32,012 nucleotides of DNA. Source: an uncultured Collinsella sp. (lineage in GTDB: Bacteria; Actinomycetota; Coriobacteriia; Coriobacteriales; Coriobacteriaceae). The stretch lies in NCBI GenBank assembly GCA_902494715.1, contig CABUUJ010000023.1, positions 1-32,012 of the forward strand. The letters are read 5' to 3'. A program made the position numbers and the translations under genes. Below the pieces are notes generated by a model, which was given only the letters and a program-made list of their open reading frames with translations, ran no database searches and was not told the origin of the DNA. The stretch's first letter is position 1; each line of letters starts with the position of its first letter. This document shows positions 7,563-15,186 of the stretch, piece by piece.

Positions 7563-8291
7563 ATGATCTATTACGTCGAGGACGATGACAACATCAGGGA
7601 TTTGACGGTCTATGCGCTGCGCAAGCAGGGGATTGAGGCCGAAGGCTTTTCGTGCGACGGTGAGTTTAAGGCTGCTGTGGCGCGACGGGTACCCGATGCC
7701 GTCCTGCTCGACATCATGCTGCCCGATACCGATGGCTTGGCGATTATGCGTCGACTGCGTGCCGATCGCCTGACGGCGACGGTGCCCATCATGATGCTTA
7801 CCGCCAAGGATACCGAGCTCGACAAGGTGATGGCGCTCGATGGCGGTGCCGACGATTACCTGACTAAGCCGTTTTCGCTCATGGAGCTCGCCAGCCGCTG
7901 CCGCGCACTGCTGCGTCGCGGCGGCATGGTCAAACAGGCAAGCGATGTGCTCAGCGTGGGCGACATTGTGCTCTCGCCCAGCCATCGTGAGGTGACTGTT
8001 GCCGGCGAGTCGCTTAAGCTCACCCTGCGCGAGTTCGACCTGCTCGAGTACCTCATGCGCAAGCCCGGCGTGGTCTTTACCCGCGAGTCGTTGCTGCAGA
8101 GCGTGTGGGGCTGGGACTTCGACGGCGGTTCGCGCACTGTTGACGTGCACGTGCAGACGCTTCGCCAAAAACTGGGCGAGCATGCCAGCGCCATCGAGAC
8201 CGTGCGCGGCGTGGGCTACCGCTTGGCCGAGCCTTCTGCCGGTGATGGTGCCGAAGGTGACGTCACCGCGGCCACCGCATCGGAGGAGTAA
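7563..8291 (+). CDS. Response regulator, PhoP-like (OmpR family)
   Basis: A phosphorylation-controlled transcription factor of 242 residues. The receiver domain has acidic residues in VEDDDN, phospho-acceptor D50 in LLDIMLPDTDG, the switch T in MLTAKD and K in LTKPF. The winged-helix domain (about 130-225) has LTLREFDLLEYL and ends with VRGVGYRL. ATG 7563 is chosen because AAGGGG lies six bases before it; an in-frame ATG at 7539 lacks such a site. About fifteen Ala/Glu-rich residues extend past the DNA-binding domain. Assignment to phosphate control rests on its place between pstB and a PhoR-like kinase. Confidence 0.9.
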   Translation: MIYYVEDDDNIRDLTVYALRKQGIEAEGFSCDGEFKAAVARRVPDAVLLDIMLPDTDGLAIMRRLRADRLTATVPIMMLTAKDTELDKVMALDGGADDYLTKPFSLMELASRCRALLRRGGMVKQASDVLSVGDIVLSPSHREVTVAGESLKLTLREFDLLEYLMRKPGVVFTRESLLQSVWGWDFDGGSRTVDVHVQTLRQKLGEHASAIETVRGVGYRLAEPSAGDGAEGDVTAATASEE

Positions 8292-8294
8292 CCC

Positions 8295-9719
8295 GTGGTC
8301 TTCGCCCCCCAGGGAAAACATACGCTGTCGCACCGCGTTTTTGTGACGATCTTTGTCTGCGCCATGGCGGTTATCGTGGCGTTTACGGTGCTGGGTGCGT
8401 TCTTTGTGCAAAACACCTTGGCGGATGCCACGAGTGCCAATCTGGCGCAGGAAACCGAGCTCATTGCTGCCGCCCTCGACGAGCAGCAGGAGCCCATCCC
8501 GTTCTTGCGTAGCCTCGATCGCGAGGACTTGCGCATCACGCTGATTAACAAGGATGGATCGGTTGCCTACGACAACGAGGCGTCGCCTTCCACACTGCCC
8601 AACCATGGCGATCGCCCCGAGGTCATCGAGGCCTTTGAGAGTGGTTCGGGTTCTGCGGAGCGCGCAAGCTCTACGCTCGACGAGATTATGCTGTATCGCG
8701 CCGTCGCCCTTGATAACGGCCAGGTTGTCCGCTTGGCGCAGGCCCAGCCTGGCGTTGCGGCGATTTTGCTGTCGATGGTGGCGCCGATGCTGCTTATCGC
8801 GGCAGCGGGTGCGGTACTCTCGTTTTTTATGGCGCGCCGCGAGTCCCGTGCCATCATCGCGCCGTTGCAAGAGGTGGATTTGGACCACCCACGCCGTAGC
8901 TATGAGCACGCCTATGCCGAGATGGTCCCCATGCTTGAGCGTATCGAGTCGCAGCGCCAGGAGCTCAAGCGCCAAATGGCGGTGCTGGCGGACAACGACC
9001 GTATGCGCCGCGAGTTCACGGCGAATATCACCCATGAGCTCAAGACGCCGCTTACGGCGATTTCGGGCTATGCCGAGCTCATCGCAAACGGCATGGTCGA
9101 GGGCGAGGGCGACCTGCGCAACTTTGGCGGTCGCATCTATCGTGAGGCGGGCCGCTTGGCAGCGCTTGTCAACGATATCCTTACGCTGTCTAACTTGGAC
9201 GAGGCCGAGCGTGCAACTGAGGGCGAGGCGGTGCCCATTGGGTCCACGGAGCCTATTGAGCTCTCGCGTGCCATCTACGCGGTCGAGCAGCGTCTTGAAC
9301 AGGTCGCCCGTCAGGCGAATGTGACGATAAGTCATGAGACCAAGCCTGTGGTCATCGAGGGCGTGTCGCGCTTGATTGACGAGCTCATCTATAATCTGGC
9401 AAGCAACGCCATCCGCTACAATCGACCCGGCGGTACGGTTACGCTGCAGTGCGGCACCAACGACGAAGGCCATCCGTTCCTTGCGGTCGCCGACACGGGA
9501 ATCGGTATCGCGCCTGAAGAACAGGGCAAGGTATTTGAGCGGTTCTATCGCGTGGACAAGAGTAGGTCCAAGGCACGCGGCGGAACCGGTCTGGGGCTTG
9601 CCATTGTCAAGCATGCGGCCCTGTATCATCACGCCACGCTCGATCTGTCGAGCGAGTTGGGCGTGGGAACCACCATTACGGTGACGTTTCCCATACAGCA
9701 GGACGAGCCATTCGCATAG
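8295..9719 (+). CDS. Sensor histidine kinase, PhoR-like
   Basis: A 474-residue membrane sensor kinase for the preceding regulator; the gap is three bases, so the two are surely co-expressed. It starts at GTG 8295 behind GGAGGAG (8282-8288). The first membrane segment is near residues 15-38, followed by an extracytoplasmic domain of about 110 residues and a second membrane segment near 152-176. H247 lies in ITHELKTPLTAISGY, and the ATPase domain has the N box (LIYNLASNAIRYN), F box (FERFYRVDKSR) and G box (GGTGLGLAIVKH). The phospho-site and RVDKSRS wording are typical of PhoR kinases. Phosphate signalling is inferred from pstB. Confidence 0.9.
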   Translation: MVFAPQGKHTLSHRVFVTIFVCAMAVIVAFTVLGAFFVQNTLADATSANLAQETELIAAALDEQQEPIPFLRSLDREDLRITLINKDGSVAYDNEASPSTLPNHGDRPEVIEAFESGSGSAERASSTLDEIMLYRAVALDNGQVVRLAQAQPGVAAILLSMVAPMLLIAAAGAVLSFFMARRESRAIIAPLQEVDLDHPRRSYEHAYAEMVPMLERIESQRQELKRQMAVLADNDRMRREFTANITHELKTPLTAISGYAELIANGMVEGEGDLRNFGGRIYREAGRLAALVNDILTLSNLDEAERATEGEAVPIGSTEPIELSRAIYAVEQRLEQVARQANVTISHETKPVVIEGVSRLIDELIYNLASNAIRYNRPGGTVTLQCGTNDEGHPFLAVADTGIGIAPEEQGKVFERFYRVDKSRSKARGGTGLGLAIVKHAALYHHATLDLSSELGVGTTITVTFPIQQDEPFA

Positions 9720-9744
9720 CGATATAACATAGATATTGATGCAG

Positions 9745-9778
9745 ACGCCGCATTTGACTTTCGGGTGCGGCGTTGTTG
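9745..9778 (+). terminator. Terminator after the PhoR-like kinase
   Basis: ACGCCGCA (9745-9752) and TGCGGCGT (9766-9773) form an 8-bp stem followed by a modest T-rich tail. It separates the phosphate genes from the polysaccharide genes. Confidence 0.7.
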
Positions 9779-9805
9779 TGCAATTTTACGATTGCTTCCG
9801 ACATT

Positions 9806-9834
9806 TTTACAGGAGAGCCTGTTTCTTATGTATA
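9806..9834 (+). promoter_or_regulatory. Promoter with a hairpin operator in the spacer
   Basis: TTTACA (9806-9811) and TGTATA (9829-9834) are 17 bases apart. ACAGG and CCTGT flank four bases within and at the edge of the spacer, and outer ACAT and ATGT extend the symmetry. This arrangement suits a repressor blocking polymerase. It would serve the gene at 9915. Confidence 0.4.
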
Positions 9835-9914
9835 GAGTTTGGTCTCGGTAAAAAGATGCGATAACATACGGATAGTTTTGTCAATCCGAACTGGGGAAAT
9901 GAAAGGCAAGCTGC

Positions 9915-10571
9915 ATGACCCTTCTCGAACTGTTCCAGCTGCTGAAGAAGCACCTTCAGCTGGTCATCACCCTTCCGGTGGTCTGCGCGATCGCCATGGG
10001 CATCGTGTCCTTCGTTGCGATGGACAACACCTATACCGCGACGACGAGCATGTACATTCTCGCCAAGACCGACGATAGCGGTCAGATGAGCTACAACGAT
10101 CTCTCGGCGAGTCAGATGCTTTCCAACGATATCGCCACGCTGCTGGATAGCGATAGCGTTAAGAGCGGCGCAGCCAATGAACTGGGCCTCACCGATCTGG
10201 ATGACTACAAGGTGTCTGTTTCCTCCGAGACCACCACGCGTGTCATTACGCTTTCGGTTACCGGCACCGATGCCAAGGAGACGGCTAAGGTCGCAAAGGC
10301 CATGGCCAGCTCGGTGAGTACGGTCGCTCAGAACGTCGGCGCTGCCCAGAGCATCAACGTTATCGACGAGGCTAAGACCCCCGAAGCCCCCAGCGGTCCC
10401 AAGCGTATGCTGTACGTTGCTGTCGCGTTCCTCGCCGGTATCTTTATCGCAGTTGCCTATGTCGTTTTGGCAGACATGCTCAATACCCGCATCCGCGGTG
10501 CCGAAGAGGCAGAAGAGCTCCTGGGCATTCCCGTTGTTGGCCGAATTCCGGCTATGAAAGGTGGTAAATAG
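9915..10571 (+). CDS. Polysaccharide chain-length / tyrosine kinase modulator (Wzz, CpsC/YveK type)
   Basis: A membrane protein that sets polymer length and activates a partner tyrosine kinase in Wzy-dependent capsule or exopolysaccharide synthesis. The 218 residues hold a first membrane segment near 19-37, an extracellular domain with the SVSSETTTRVITLSVTG type of sequence, a proline-rich stretch TPEAPSGPKR, a second membrane segment near 160-182 and a short cytoplasmic tail. This is the Gram-positive layout, in which the kinase is a separate protein. The kinase gene starts two bases after this stop. No flippase, polymerase or glycosyltransferase gene follows in the window. Confidence 0.9.
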   Translation: MTLLELFQLLKKHLQLVITLPVVCAIAMGIVSFVAMDNTYTATTSMYILAKTDDSGQMSYNDLSASQMLSNDIATLLDSDSVKSGAANELGLTDLDDYKVSVSSETTTRVITLSVTGTDAKETAKVAKAMASSVSTVAQNVGAAQSINVIDEAKTPEAPSGPKRMLYVAVAFLAGIFIAVAYVVLADMLNTRIRGAEEAEELLGIPVVGRIPAMKGGK

Positions 10572-10573
10572 GC

Positions 10574-11311
10574 ATGGCTAAGGCAAAGAACACCGATAAG
10601 CTCGTTGTACAGAATGCCGCCAAGACCCTTCTGGCCAACATCCGCTTTGCGAGCGTGGACGACCCCATTCGCACCATTACCGTCACGTCTTCGATTCCCA
10701 ACGAGGGCAAGTCTACGGTTTCCATCAACCTTGCCCAGGCTATCGCCACGAGCGGCAAGTCCGTGCTCCTGGTCGAGGCCGATATGCGCCGCAGGTCCCT
10801 TTCCGATATGCTCGGCGTTCGTTCGCGCGGCGGACTCTATGCGGTCCTTTCCGAGCAGATCTCCATTGACCAGGCAATTGTCGAGACGGGTCAGAAGAAC
10901 TTCTACTTCCTCGATGCCGAGCCGCATATTCCCAATCCTGCCGACATCATCGTCTCTCACCGCTTTGCCAAGTTGGTAAAGGCACTGTCCGCCAAGTTCC
11001 AGTACGTCATCTTTGATGCTCCCCCGGTCGGCACCTTCATCGATGCTGCCGAGATTGCCAGCCTGACCGACGGTACGCTGTTCGTGGTGCGCGAGGACTT
11101 CACCAAGCGCGAGGAGGCACTCAACGCTATCGGCCAGCTTAAGAAGTCCGAAAAGGTCAAGCTCATCGGTACCGTTATGAACTACTGCGAGACCGAGACC
11201 AGCGAGTACTACTACTCCTACTACACCAAGGACGGTAAGAAGGTGAAGAAGGGCTCGGACGATCAGAGGACTTCCAAAAAGGGCATCTTCACCAACCGAG
11301 CAAACGTTTAG
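10574..11311 (+). CDS. Tyrosine-protein kinase, capsular (CpsD/YwqD, BY-kinase)
   Basis: A cytoplasmic ATPase that phosphorylates its own C-terminal tyrosines with help from the preceding membrane modulator. The Walker A loop is SSIPNEGKSTVS (39-50), Walker A' is VLLVEADMRR and Walker B is YVIFDAPPV. The C-terminus has the tyrosine cluster SEYYYSYYTK that serves as phospho-acceptor, followed by a lysine-rich tail. Length (245 aa) is normal for the stand-alone Gram-positive type. It starts at ATG 10574, two bases past the previous stop, after GGTGG. It forms an operon with the modulator and the phosphatase at 11329. Confidence 0.93.
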   Translation: MAKAKNTDKLVVQNAAKTLLANIRFASVDDPIRTITVTSSIPNEGKSTVSINLAQAIATSGKSVLLVEADMRRRSLSDMLGVRSRGGLYAVLSEQISIDQAIVETGQKNFYFLDAEPHIPNPADIIVSHRFAKLVKALSAKFQYVIFDAPPVGTFIDAAEIASLTDGTLFVVREDFTKREEALNAIGQLKKSEKVKLIGTVMNYCETETSEYYYSYYTKDGKKVKKGSDDQRTSKKGIFTNRANV

Positions 11312-11328
11312 TTGATTAAGGCTGACCT

Positions 11329-11979
11329 ATGCGTGACATTCATTGCCATATCTTGCCGGGTGTAGACGACGGCGCCGCCGATCTCGATGAGAGCTTGGCG
11401 ATGCTCGAGGCTGCCAAGCGGGCCGGTGTAACCAGAATCGTTTGCACTCCTCACTGCCGTGATCCCTATTTTGATTACGACAAGATGTGGGATGCCTTTG
11501 AACTGCTGCGTGATAACGCTGACGGTTTTCCGCTCCAGATGGGCTTCGAGGTCAACCATCGAAAGCTCGTTGAACTTGGTATCGATGCCGCGGAGCACTT
11601 GCATTTCGATGGAACCAACGAGTTTCTGCTCGAGCTTTCGACGCATGCCGATGCGTATGCGTTTAGAGAGTACGAGAACACGATTTACGATTTGCAGTGC
11701 CGTGGCTACCAGGTGATCATCGCTCATCCTGAGCGCTATCGTGCGGTTCAAAAGGATGTAAGCGTGGCGGAGCGCCTGGTCGATATGGGCTGCAAGCTGC
11801 AGGCTTCGGCGGACTTTATTGCCGGCGGTCGCTTTGGTCGCGAAAAAAAGCCGGCACAGCGCCTGTTCGATCAGAACCTGTACAGCTTCATCGCGAGCGA
11901 TGCCCATAACGTGGGTCATTACGACTGCCTGGCGAAGGCTCGCGCGAAGTTTAGCGTGCGCGGAGCTCATTTTCGCTAA
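11329..11979 (+). CDS. Tyrosine-protein phosphatase, PHP family (CpsB/YwqE type)
   Basis: A metal-dependent phosphatase that removes phosphate from the tyrosine cluster of the preceding kinase. The first PHP motif DIHCHILPGVDDG is at 3-15; CTPHCRDPYF, HPERY and ASDAHN carry the remaining metal ligands. The length of 216 residues is slightly shorter than usual (about 240-250). The gap from the kinase is 17 bases. Together with the two genes before it this completes the modulator, kinase and phosphatase trio. Confidence 0.9.
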   Translation: MRDIHCHILPGVDDGAADLDESLAMLEAAKRAGVTRIVCTPHCRDPYFDYDKMWDAFELLRDNADGFPLQMGFEVNHRKLVELGIDAAEHLHFDGTNEFLLELSTHADAYAFREYENTIYDLQCRGYQVIIAHPERYRAVQKDVSVAERLVDMGCKLQASADFIAGGRFGREKKPAQRLFDQNLYSFIASDAHNVGHYDCLAKARAKFSVRGAHFR

Positions 11980-12018
11980 TATCTGTCCCTAACGTTCGCA
12001 TTGAATGAAAGGGCAGCC

Positions 12019-12519
12019 ATGGATATCCAACTTAAGACGGGATGCTTTGATGACGCGGCGTTGGTGCGCCGCGTCGTTTTTATGGACGAGCAGGGCTACG
12101 AGAATGAGTTCGACGCTATCGACGAGGATCAGAACTGCATTCATGTGACGCTCTATGTAGACGGCGAGCTTGCCGGTTGCTCGCGCGTGTTTCCCGAGGA
12201 GCTTGAGCGCGTGGCTGACGCAGAGGCCCCGGTGTTGCCGGCATGCGACATGGACGAAGGCGTTGCGGCGGGGGAGGCCTACATTATGGGGCGCGTCGCC
12301 GTGCTGCCGGCTATGCGTCGTCGCGGACTGGCGAGTGCGATCGTCGAGGCCAGTGCTTCGTGTGCACGCGATGCCGGCGCTAAGCTTATTAAGCTGCATG
12401 CGCAGGAATACGTGTTGCCGCTCTATGCAAAGGCGGGCTACACGCAAATTGCCCCGGTAGATTACGAAGACGAGGGCCAGCCCCATGTCTGGATGGCCAA
12501 GCGCGTAGATGGCAGATAG
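12019..12519 (+). CDS. GNAT-family N-acetyltransferase
   Basis: Transfers an acetyl group from acetyl-CoA to an amine; the substrate is unknown. The 166-residue protein has the acetyl-CoA site in GRVAVLPAMRRRGLASAIV (the RxxGxA loop) and the closing LPLYAKAGYTQI strand and helix of the fold. The N-terminal RRVVFMDEQGY and the DEDQN stretch resemble the ElaA/YjcF branch. ATG 12019 follows AAAGGG by five bases; a TTG at 12001 is in frame. It lies 39 bases after the phosphatase gene and may be read from the same transcript. The stop codon lies inside a repeat-like hairpin. Confidence 0.85.
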   Translation: MDIQLKTGCFDDAALVRRVVFMDEQGYENEFDAIDEDQNCIHVTLYVDGELAGCSRVFPEELERVADAEAPVLPACDMDEGVAAGEAYIMGRVAVLPAMRRRGLASAIVEASASCARDAGAKLIKLHAQEYVLPLYAKAGYTQIAPVDYEDEGQPHVWMAKRVDGR

Positions 12520-12562
12520 GGACGTTCCTTTTCTGCCGGCAGCTGGGGACACTCCTTGGCAA
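12511..12562. repeat. REP-like double hairpin after the acetyltransferase
   Basis: GGCAGA (12511-12516) pairs with TCTGCC (12532-12537), with GGGA and TTCC pairing inside. A second similar unit around TGGGGACACTCC follows, closed by TGCC and GGCA. The shared GGGAC-nn-TCCTT core looks like repetitive extragenic palindromes mobilised by REP-associated transposases. The acetyltransferase stop codon is in the first unit. Confidence 0.45.
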
Positions 12563-12592
12563 TTGACGCATTGGAGCGCTCGGACATACAGT
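12563..12592 (+). promoter_or_regulatory. Possible promoter of htpG
   Basis: TTGACG (12563-12568) and TACAGT (12587-12592) are 18 bases apart. A second AT-rich candidate, TATAAA at 12630-12635, has no good -35 box. I see no CIRCE operator (TTAGCACTC inverted repeat), so classical HrcA control is not indicated. Confidence 0.35.
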
Positions 12593-12666
12593 TTTTCGAT
12601 TCCGTATGTATATATGCGCGCTATTGGGTTATAAAATCTAAGTCTGAACATAGCAGGTCTGCGATG

Positions 12667-12691
12667 CGGCTCGGGCAACCGGGCCGTTTTT
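12667..12691 (+). terminator. Terminator-like hairpin in the htpG leader
   Basis: CGGC and CGG pair with CCG and GGCCG around a short loop and are followed by five T residues, 31 bases before the htpG start. It may end leaky upstream transcription or act as a leader attenuator. Confidence 0.5.
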
Positions 12692-12721
12692 GCGGACGGG
12701 GGTAGCGCGAAAGGACTGCAC

Positions 12722-14746
12722 ATGCGTCAATTTAAGACCGAGAGCAAAAAACTGCTCGACCTCATGATCAACTCCATCTACACCAATAAGGAAATCTTCC
12801 TGCGCGAGCTTATCTCTAACGCGAGCGACGCCGTCGACAAGCTCAACTTTAAGAGCCTGCAGGATCCGAGCGTCAAGATCAACCAGGGCGACCTGGCCAT
12901 TCGCGTCTCCTTTGATAAAGACGCCCGCACCATTACCATCTCGGATAACGGCATTGGCATGACCGCCGAGGAGCTCGAGCGCAATCTGGGCACCATCGCC
13001 CATTCCGGCTCCGAGGAGTTTAAGACCGAGAACGCCGAGCAGCAGGGCTCCGATGTCGACATCATCGGCCAGTTTGGCGTGGGCTTCTACTCTGCCTTTA
13101 TGGTTGCCAGCCATGTGAAGGTCGTCAGCCGCGCCTATGGCGAGGATGTCGCCCATGTGTGGGAATCCGACGGTCTTGAGGGCTACACCATCGAGGACGG
13201 TGAGCGCGCCGAGCACGGTACCGATGTCATCCTGACGCTGCGCGAGAACGAGAAGCTCGATGCCGACGGCGAGGCCGAGACCTACGATCGCTTCCTGACC
13301 GAGTGGGGTCTCAAGAGCCTGATTCAGCAGTACAGCAACTATGTGCGCTACCCGATTCAGATGATGGTGTCCAAGAGCCGCCAGAAACCCAAGCCCGAGG
13401 ACGCCGGCGACGATTACAAGCCCGAGTACGAGGACTATCAGGAGCTCGAGACCGTCAATTCCATGACACCGATCTGGAAGAAGCGCAGCTCCGATGTCGA
13501 GCAGAAGGACTACGACGAGTTCTACAAGTCCACGTTCCACGACTTTGACGATCCTGCGCGCACCATCAGCTTCCATGCCGAGGGCACGCTCGAGTACGAT
13601 GCCCTGCTGTTTGTGCCGGGCCGCGCGCCGTTCGATCTGTACAGCAAGGATTACGAGAAGGGTCTGGCACTCTACAGCTCCAACGTCCTGATCATGGAGA
13701 AGTGCGACGACCTGCTGCCCGACTACTACAACTTTGTCCGCGGCGTCGTGGATTCCGCCGATGTGTCGCTCAACATCTCGCGTGAGACGCTGCAGCAGAA
13801 CCGTCAGCTCAAGGCCATCGCCAAGCGTGTGGAAAAGAAGATCACCGCCGACCTTGAGGATATGCGTGACAACGACCGCGAGGCCTACGAGAAGTTCTTT
13901 GAGAACTTTGGCCGCGGTCTTAAGTACGGCATCTACTCGAGCTATGGCATGAAGGCCGATGAGCTCGCCGATCTGTTGCTGTTCTGGTCTGCCAAGGAAC
14001 AGAAGATGATTACCCTGGCCGAGTATGCCAAGGGCATGCCCGAGGATCAGAAGGCCATCTACTACGCCGCCGGCGACTCGCGTGAGCGCTTGGCCAAGAT
14101 GCCCGTGGTAAAGGGCGTGCTCGACCGCGGCTATGACGTGCTGCTGCTGACGCAGGACGTGGATGAGTTCACCTTCCAGGCTATGCGTGAGTACGTTGCC
14201 GCCGATATGCCCAAGATCTACGAGGACGATGCCGCCCGCGAGGCTGCCGAGAAGGCCGTGGCCGATGGTGCCGAGCCCGAGGTTGAGGATCGTCACCTGG
14301 AGCTCAAGAACGTCGCAACCGGTGATCTTGACCTGGCGACCGAGGACGAGAAAAAGGAGGCCGAGGACGCCACCAAGGAGAACGAGGACCTCTTTAACGC
14401 CATGAAGGAGGCACTCGGCGACAAGGTCGAGAAGGTTGCCGTCTCTGCGCGCCTGACCGATGCTCCCGCGTGCATCACCACCGAGGGCCCGCTTTCGCTC
14501 GAGATGGAGAAGGTGCTCCAGAAGGGTCCCGAGGGCGCGCCCGACGGTATGCCCAAGAGCCAGCGCGTGCTCGAGCTCAACGCCAAGCACCCGGTCTTTT
14601 CCAAGCTCGTCGCCGCTCAGAAGGCGGGCGACGCCGACAAGATCAAGCAGTACTCCGGTTTGCTCTATGACCAGGCCCTGCTGGTCGAGGGCATTCTGCC
14701 CGAGGACCCCGTTGCCTTCGCAGCAGCTGTTTGCAACTTGATGTAG
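12722..14746 (+). CDS. htpG: Molecular chaperone HtpG (Hsp90)
   Basis: An ATP-driven dimeric chaperone of the cytoplasm that helps client proteins fold, especially under stress. The N-terminal ATPase domain has the Hsp90 motifs ELISNASDAVDKL, DNGIGM, GTIAHSG and GQFGVGFYSAFMV. The middle domain contains SRETLQQNRQLK with the catalytic-loop arginine, and the C-terminal dimerisation domain is present. At 674 residues it is about 50 longer than the E. coli protein. The extra length lies partly in a charged segment in the middle domain (residues 220-245) and in an acidic linker (about 515-560, rich in E, D and K). It starts at ATG 12722; GAAAGGA precedes it. It is a single-gene unit. Confidence 0.97.
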   Translation: MRQFKTESKKLLDLMINSIYTNKEIFLRELISNASDAVDKLNFKSLQDPSVKINQGDLAIRVSFDKDARTITISDNGIGMTAEELERNLGTIAHSGSEEFKTENAEQQGSDVDIIGQFGVGFYSAFMVASHVKVVSRAYGEDVAHVWESDGLEGYTIEDGERAEHGTDVILTLRENEKLDADGEAETYDRFLTEWGLKSLIQQYSNYVRYPIQMMVSKSRQKPKPEDAGDDYKPEYEDYQELETVNSMTPIWKKRSSDVEQKDYDEFYKSTFHDFDDPARTISFHAEGTLEYDALLFVPGRAPFDLYSKDYEKGLALYSSNVLIMEKCDDLLPDYYNFVRGVVDSADVSLNISRETLQQNRQLKAIAKRVEKKITADLEDMRDNDREAYEKFFENFGRGLKYGIYSSYGMKADELADLLLFWSAKEQKMITLAEYAKGMPEDQKAIYYAAGDSRERLAKMPVVKGVLDRGYDVLLLTQDVDEFTFQAMREYVAADMPKIYEDDAAREAAEKAVADGAEPEVEDRHLELKNVATGDLDLATEDEKKEAEDATKENEDLFNAMKEALGDKVEKVAVSARLTDAPACITTEGPLSLEMEKVLQKGPEGAPDGMPKSQRVLELNAKHPVFSKLVAAQKAGDADKIKQYSGLLYDQALLVEGILPEDPVAFAAAVCNLM

Positions 14747-14754
14747 TTAGGTAT

Positions 14755-14839
14755 TTACGCGGTTTTACCAAACCGCGTAACGGCTCGACGCTGCCCTCAG
14801 TTCCGCCGTTCTAACGAACGGCGGACCAGTCGACGCTGC
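14755..14839. repeat. Two tandem hairpins each followed by TCGACGCTGC
   Basis: Hairpin 1 is TTACGCGGTTT (14755-14765) with AAACCGCGTAA (14770-14780). Hairpin 2 is TCCGCCGTTC (14802-14811) with GAACGGCGGA (14816-14825). Each has a four-base loop of the type tacc or taac. TCGACGCTGC follows at 14785-14794 and 14830-14839. Neither has a T run, so these are not ordinary terminators. Confidence 0.55.
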
Positions 14840-14939
14840 GCGGGCGCCAGAGCGACAACTTGTCATTCAAAGAGGACGGCATGACCAGAAGGTCTATGCC
14901 GTCCTCTTTTCATGCCAATTTGTTCGCTCTGGCGCCCGC
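14840..14939 (+). repeat. Nested hairpin with internal terminator after htpG
   Basis: The outer arm is 14840-14858 (GCGGGCGCCAGAGCGA plus CAA) with 14920-14939. Two ten-base loops separate it from an inner stem (AAAGAGGACGGCAT, 14869-14882, with 14896-14909). The apex is GACC-agaa-GGTC with one bulged T. The inner stem is flanked by A and T runs and would terminate in both directions. The apex matches the one at 22813-22837. Confidence 0.7.
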
Positions 14940-14981
14940 TCGCTGGCATTGCCAAAACATCGACGTTGCCGTGGTCCTAAG

Positions 14982-15037
14982 TAGTCATTGGGGACGTTTT
15001 TGTTTGACTAGTCGTTTAAGAACGTCCCCGATGACTA
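14982..15037. repeat. 17-bp inverted repeat with GACTAGTC in the loop
   Basis: TAGTCATTGGGGACGTT (14982-14998) pairs with 15021-15037 with one G-T pair. The 22-base loop contains the palindrome GACTAGTC. The GGGGACGTT core is shared with the repeat at 12511-12562, suggesting a REP/BIME-type family. It is the last structure in the 440-base stretch between htpG and the YhgE genes. Confidence 0.5.
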
Positions 15038-15068
15038 TTTGAATTGCTAATTTGTGCGGGTTGTGGTT

Positions 15069-15107
15069 TTGTGACCTGCTGAAATTTAGGATACTGTACA
15101 TCTGTAC
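15069..15107 (+). promoter_or_regulatory. Promoter with overlapping operator for the YhgE/Pip operon
   Basis: TTGTGA (15069-15074) and TACTGT (15092-15097) are 17 bases apart. GTACA-TC-TGTAC (15096-15107), an inverted repeat of the kind bound by TetR-type repressors, overlaps the -10 box and start site. No regulator gene is adjacent. Confidence 0.5.
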
Positions 15108-15186
15108 GTTAACTCATCTTCGTAGTATATTGCTACCCGCAAAACTCAACACCATTGTGCTTTGAGACGTTAAAGCGCCTACTACA

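Noticed and set aside
7443..9632. Long minus-strand ORF of 729 residues opposite the PhoPR-like genes
   Set aside because: A GC-rich antisense shadow with no family resemblance; the + strand genes carry complete kinase and regulator motifs. Similar long antisense frames opposite htpG and ppc were dropped for the same reason.
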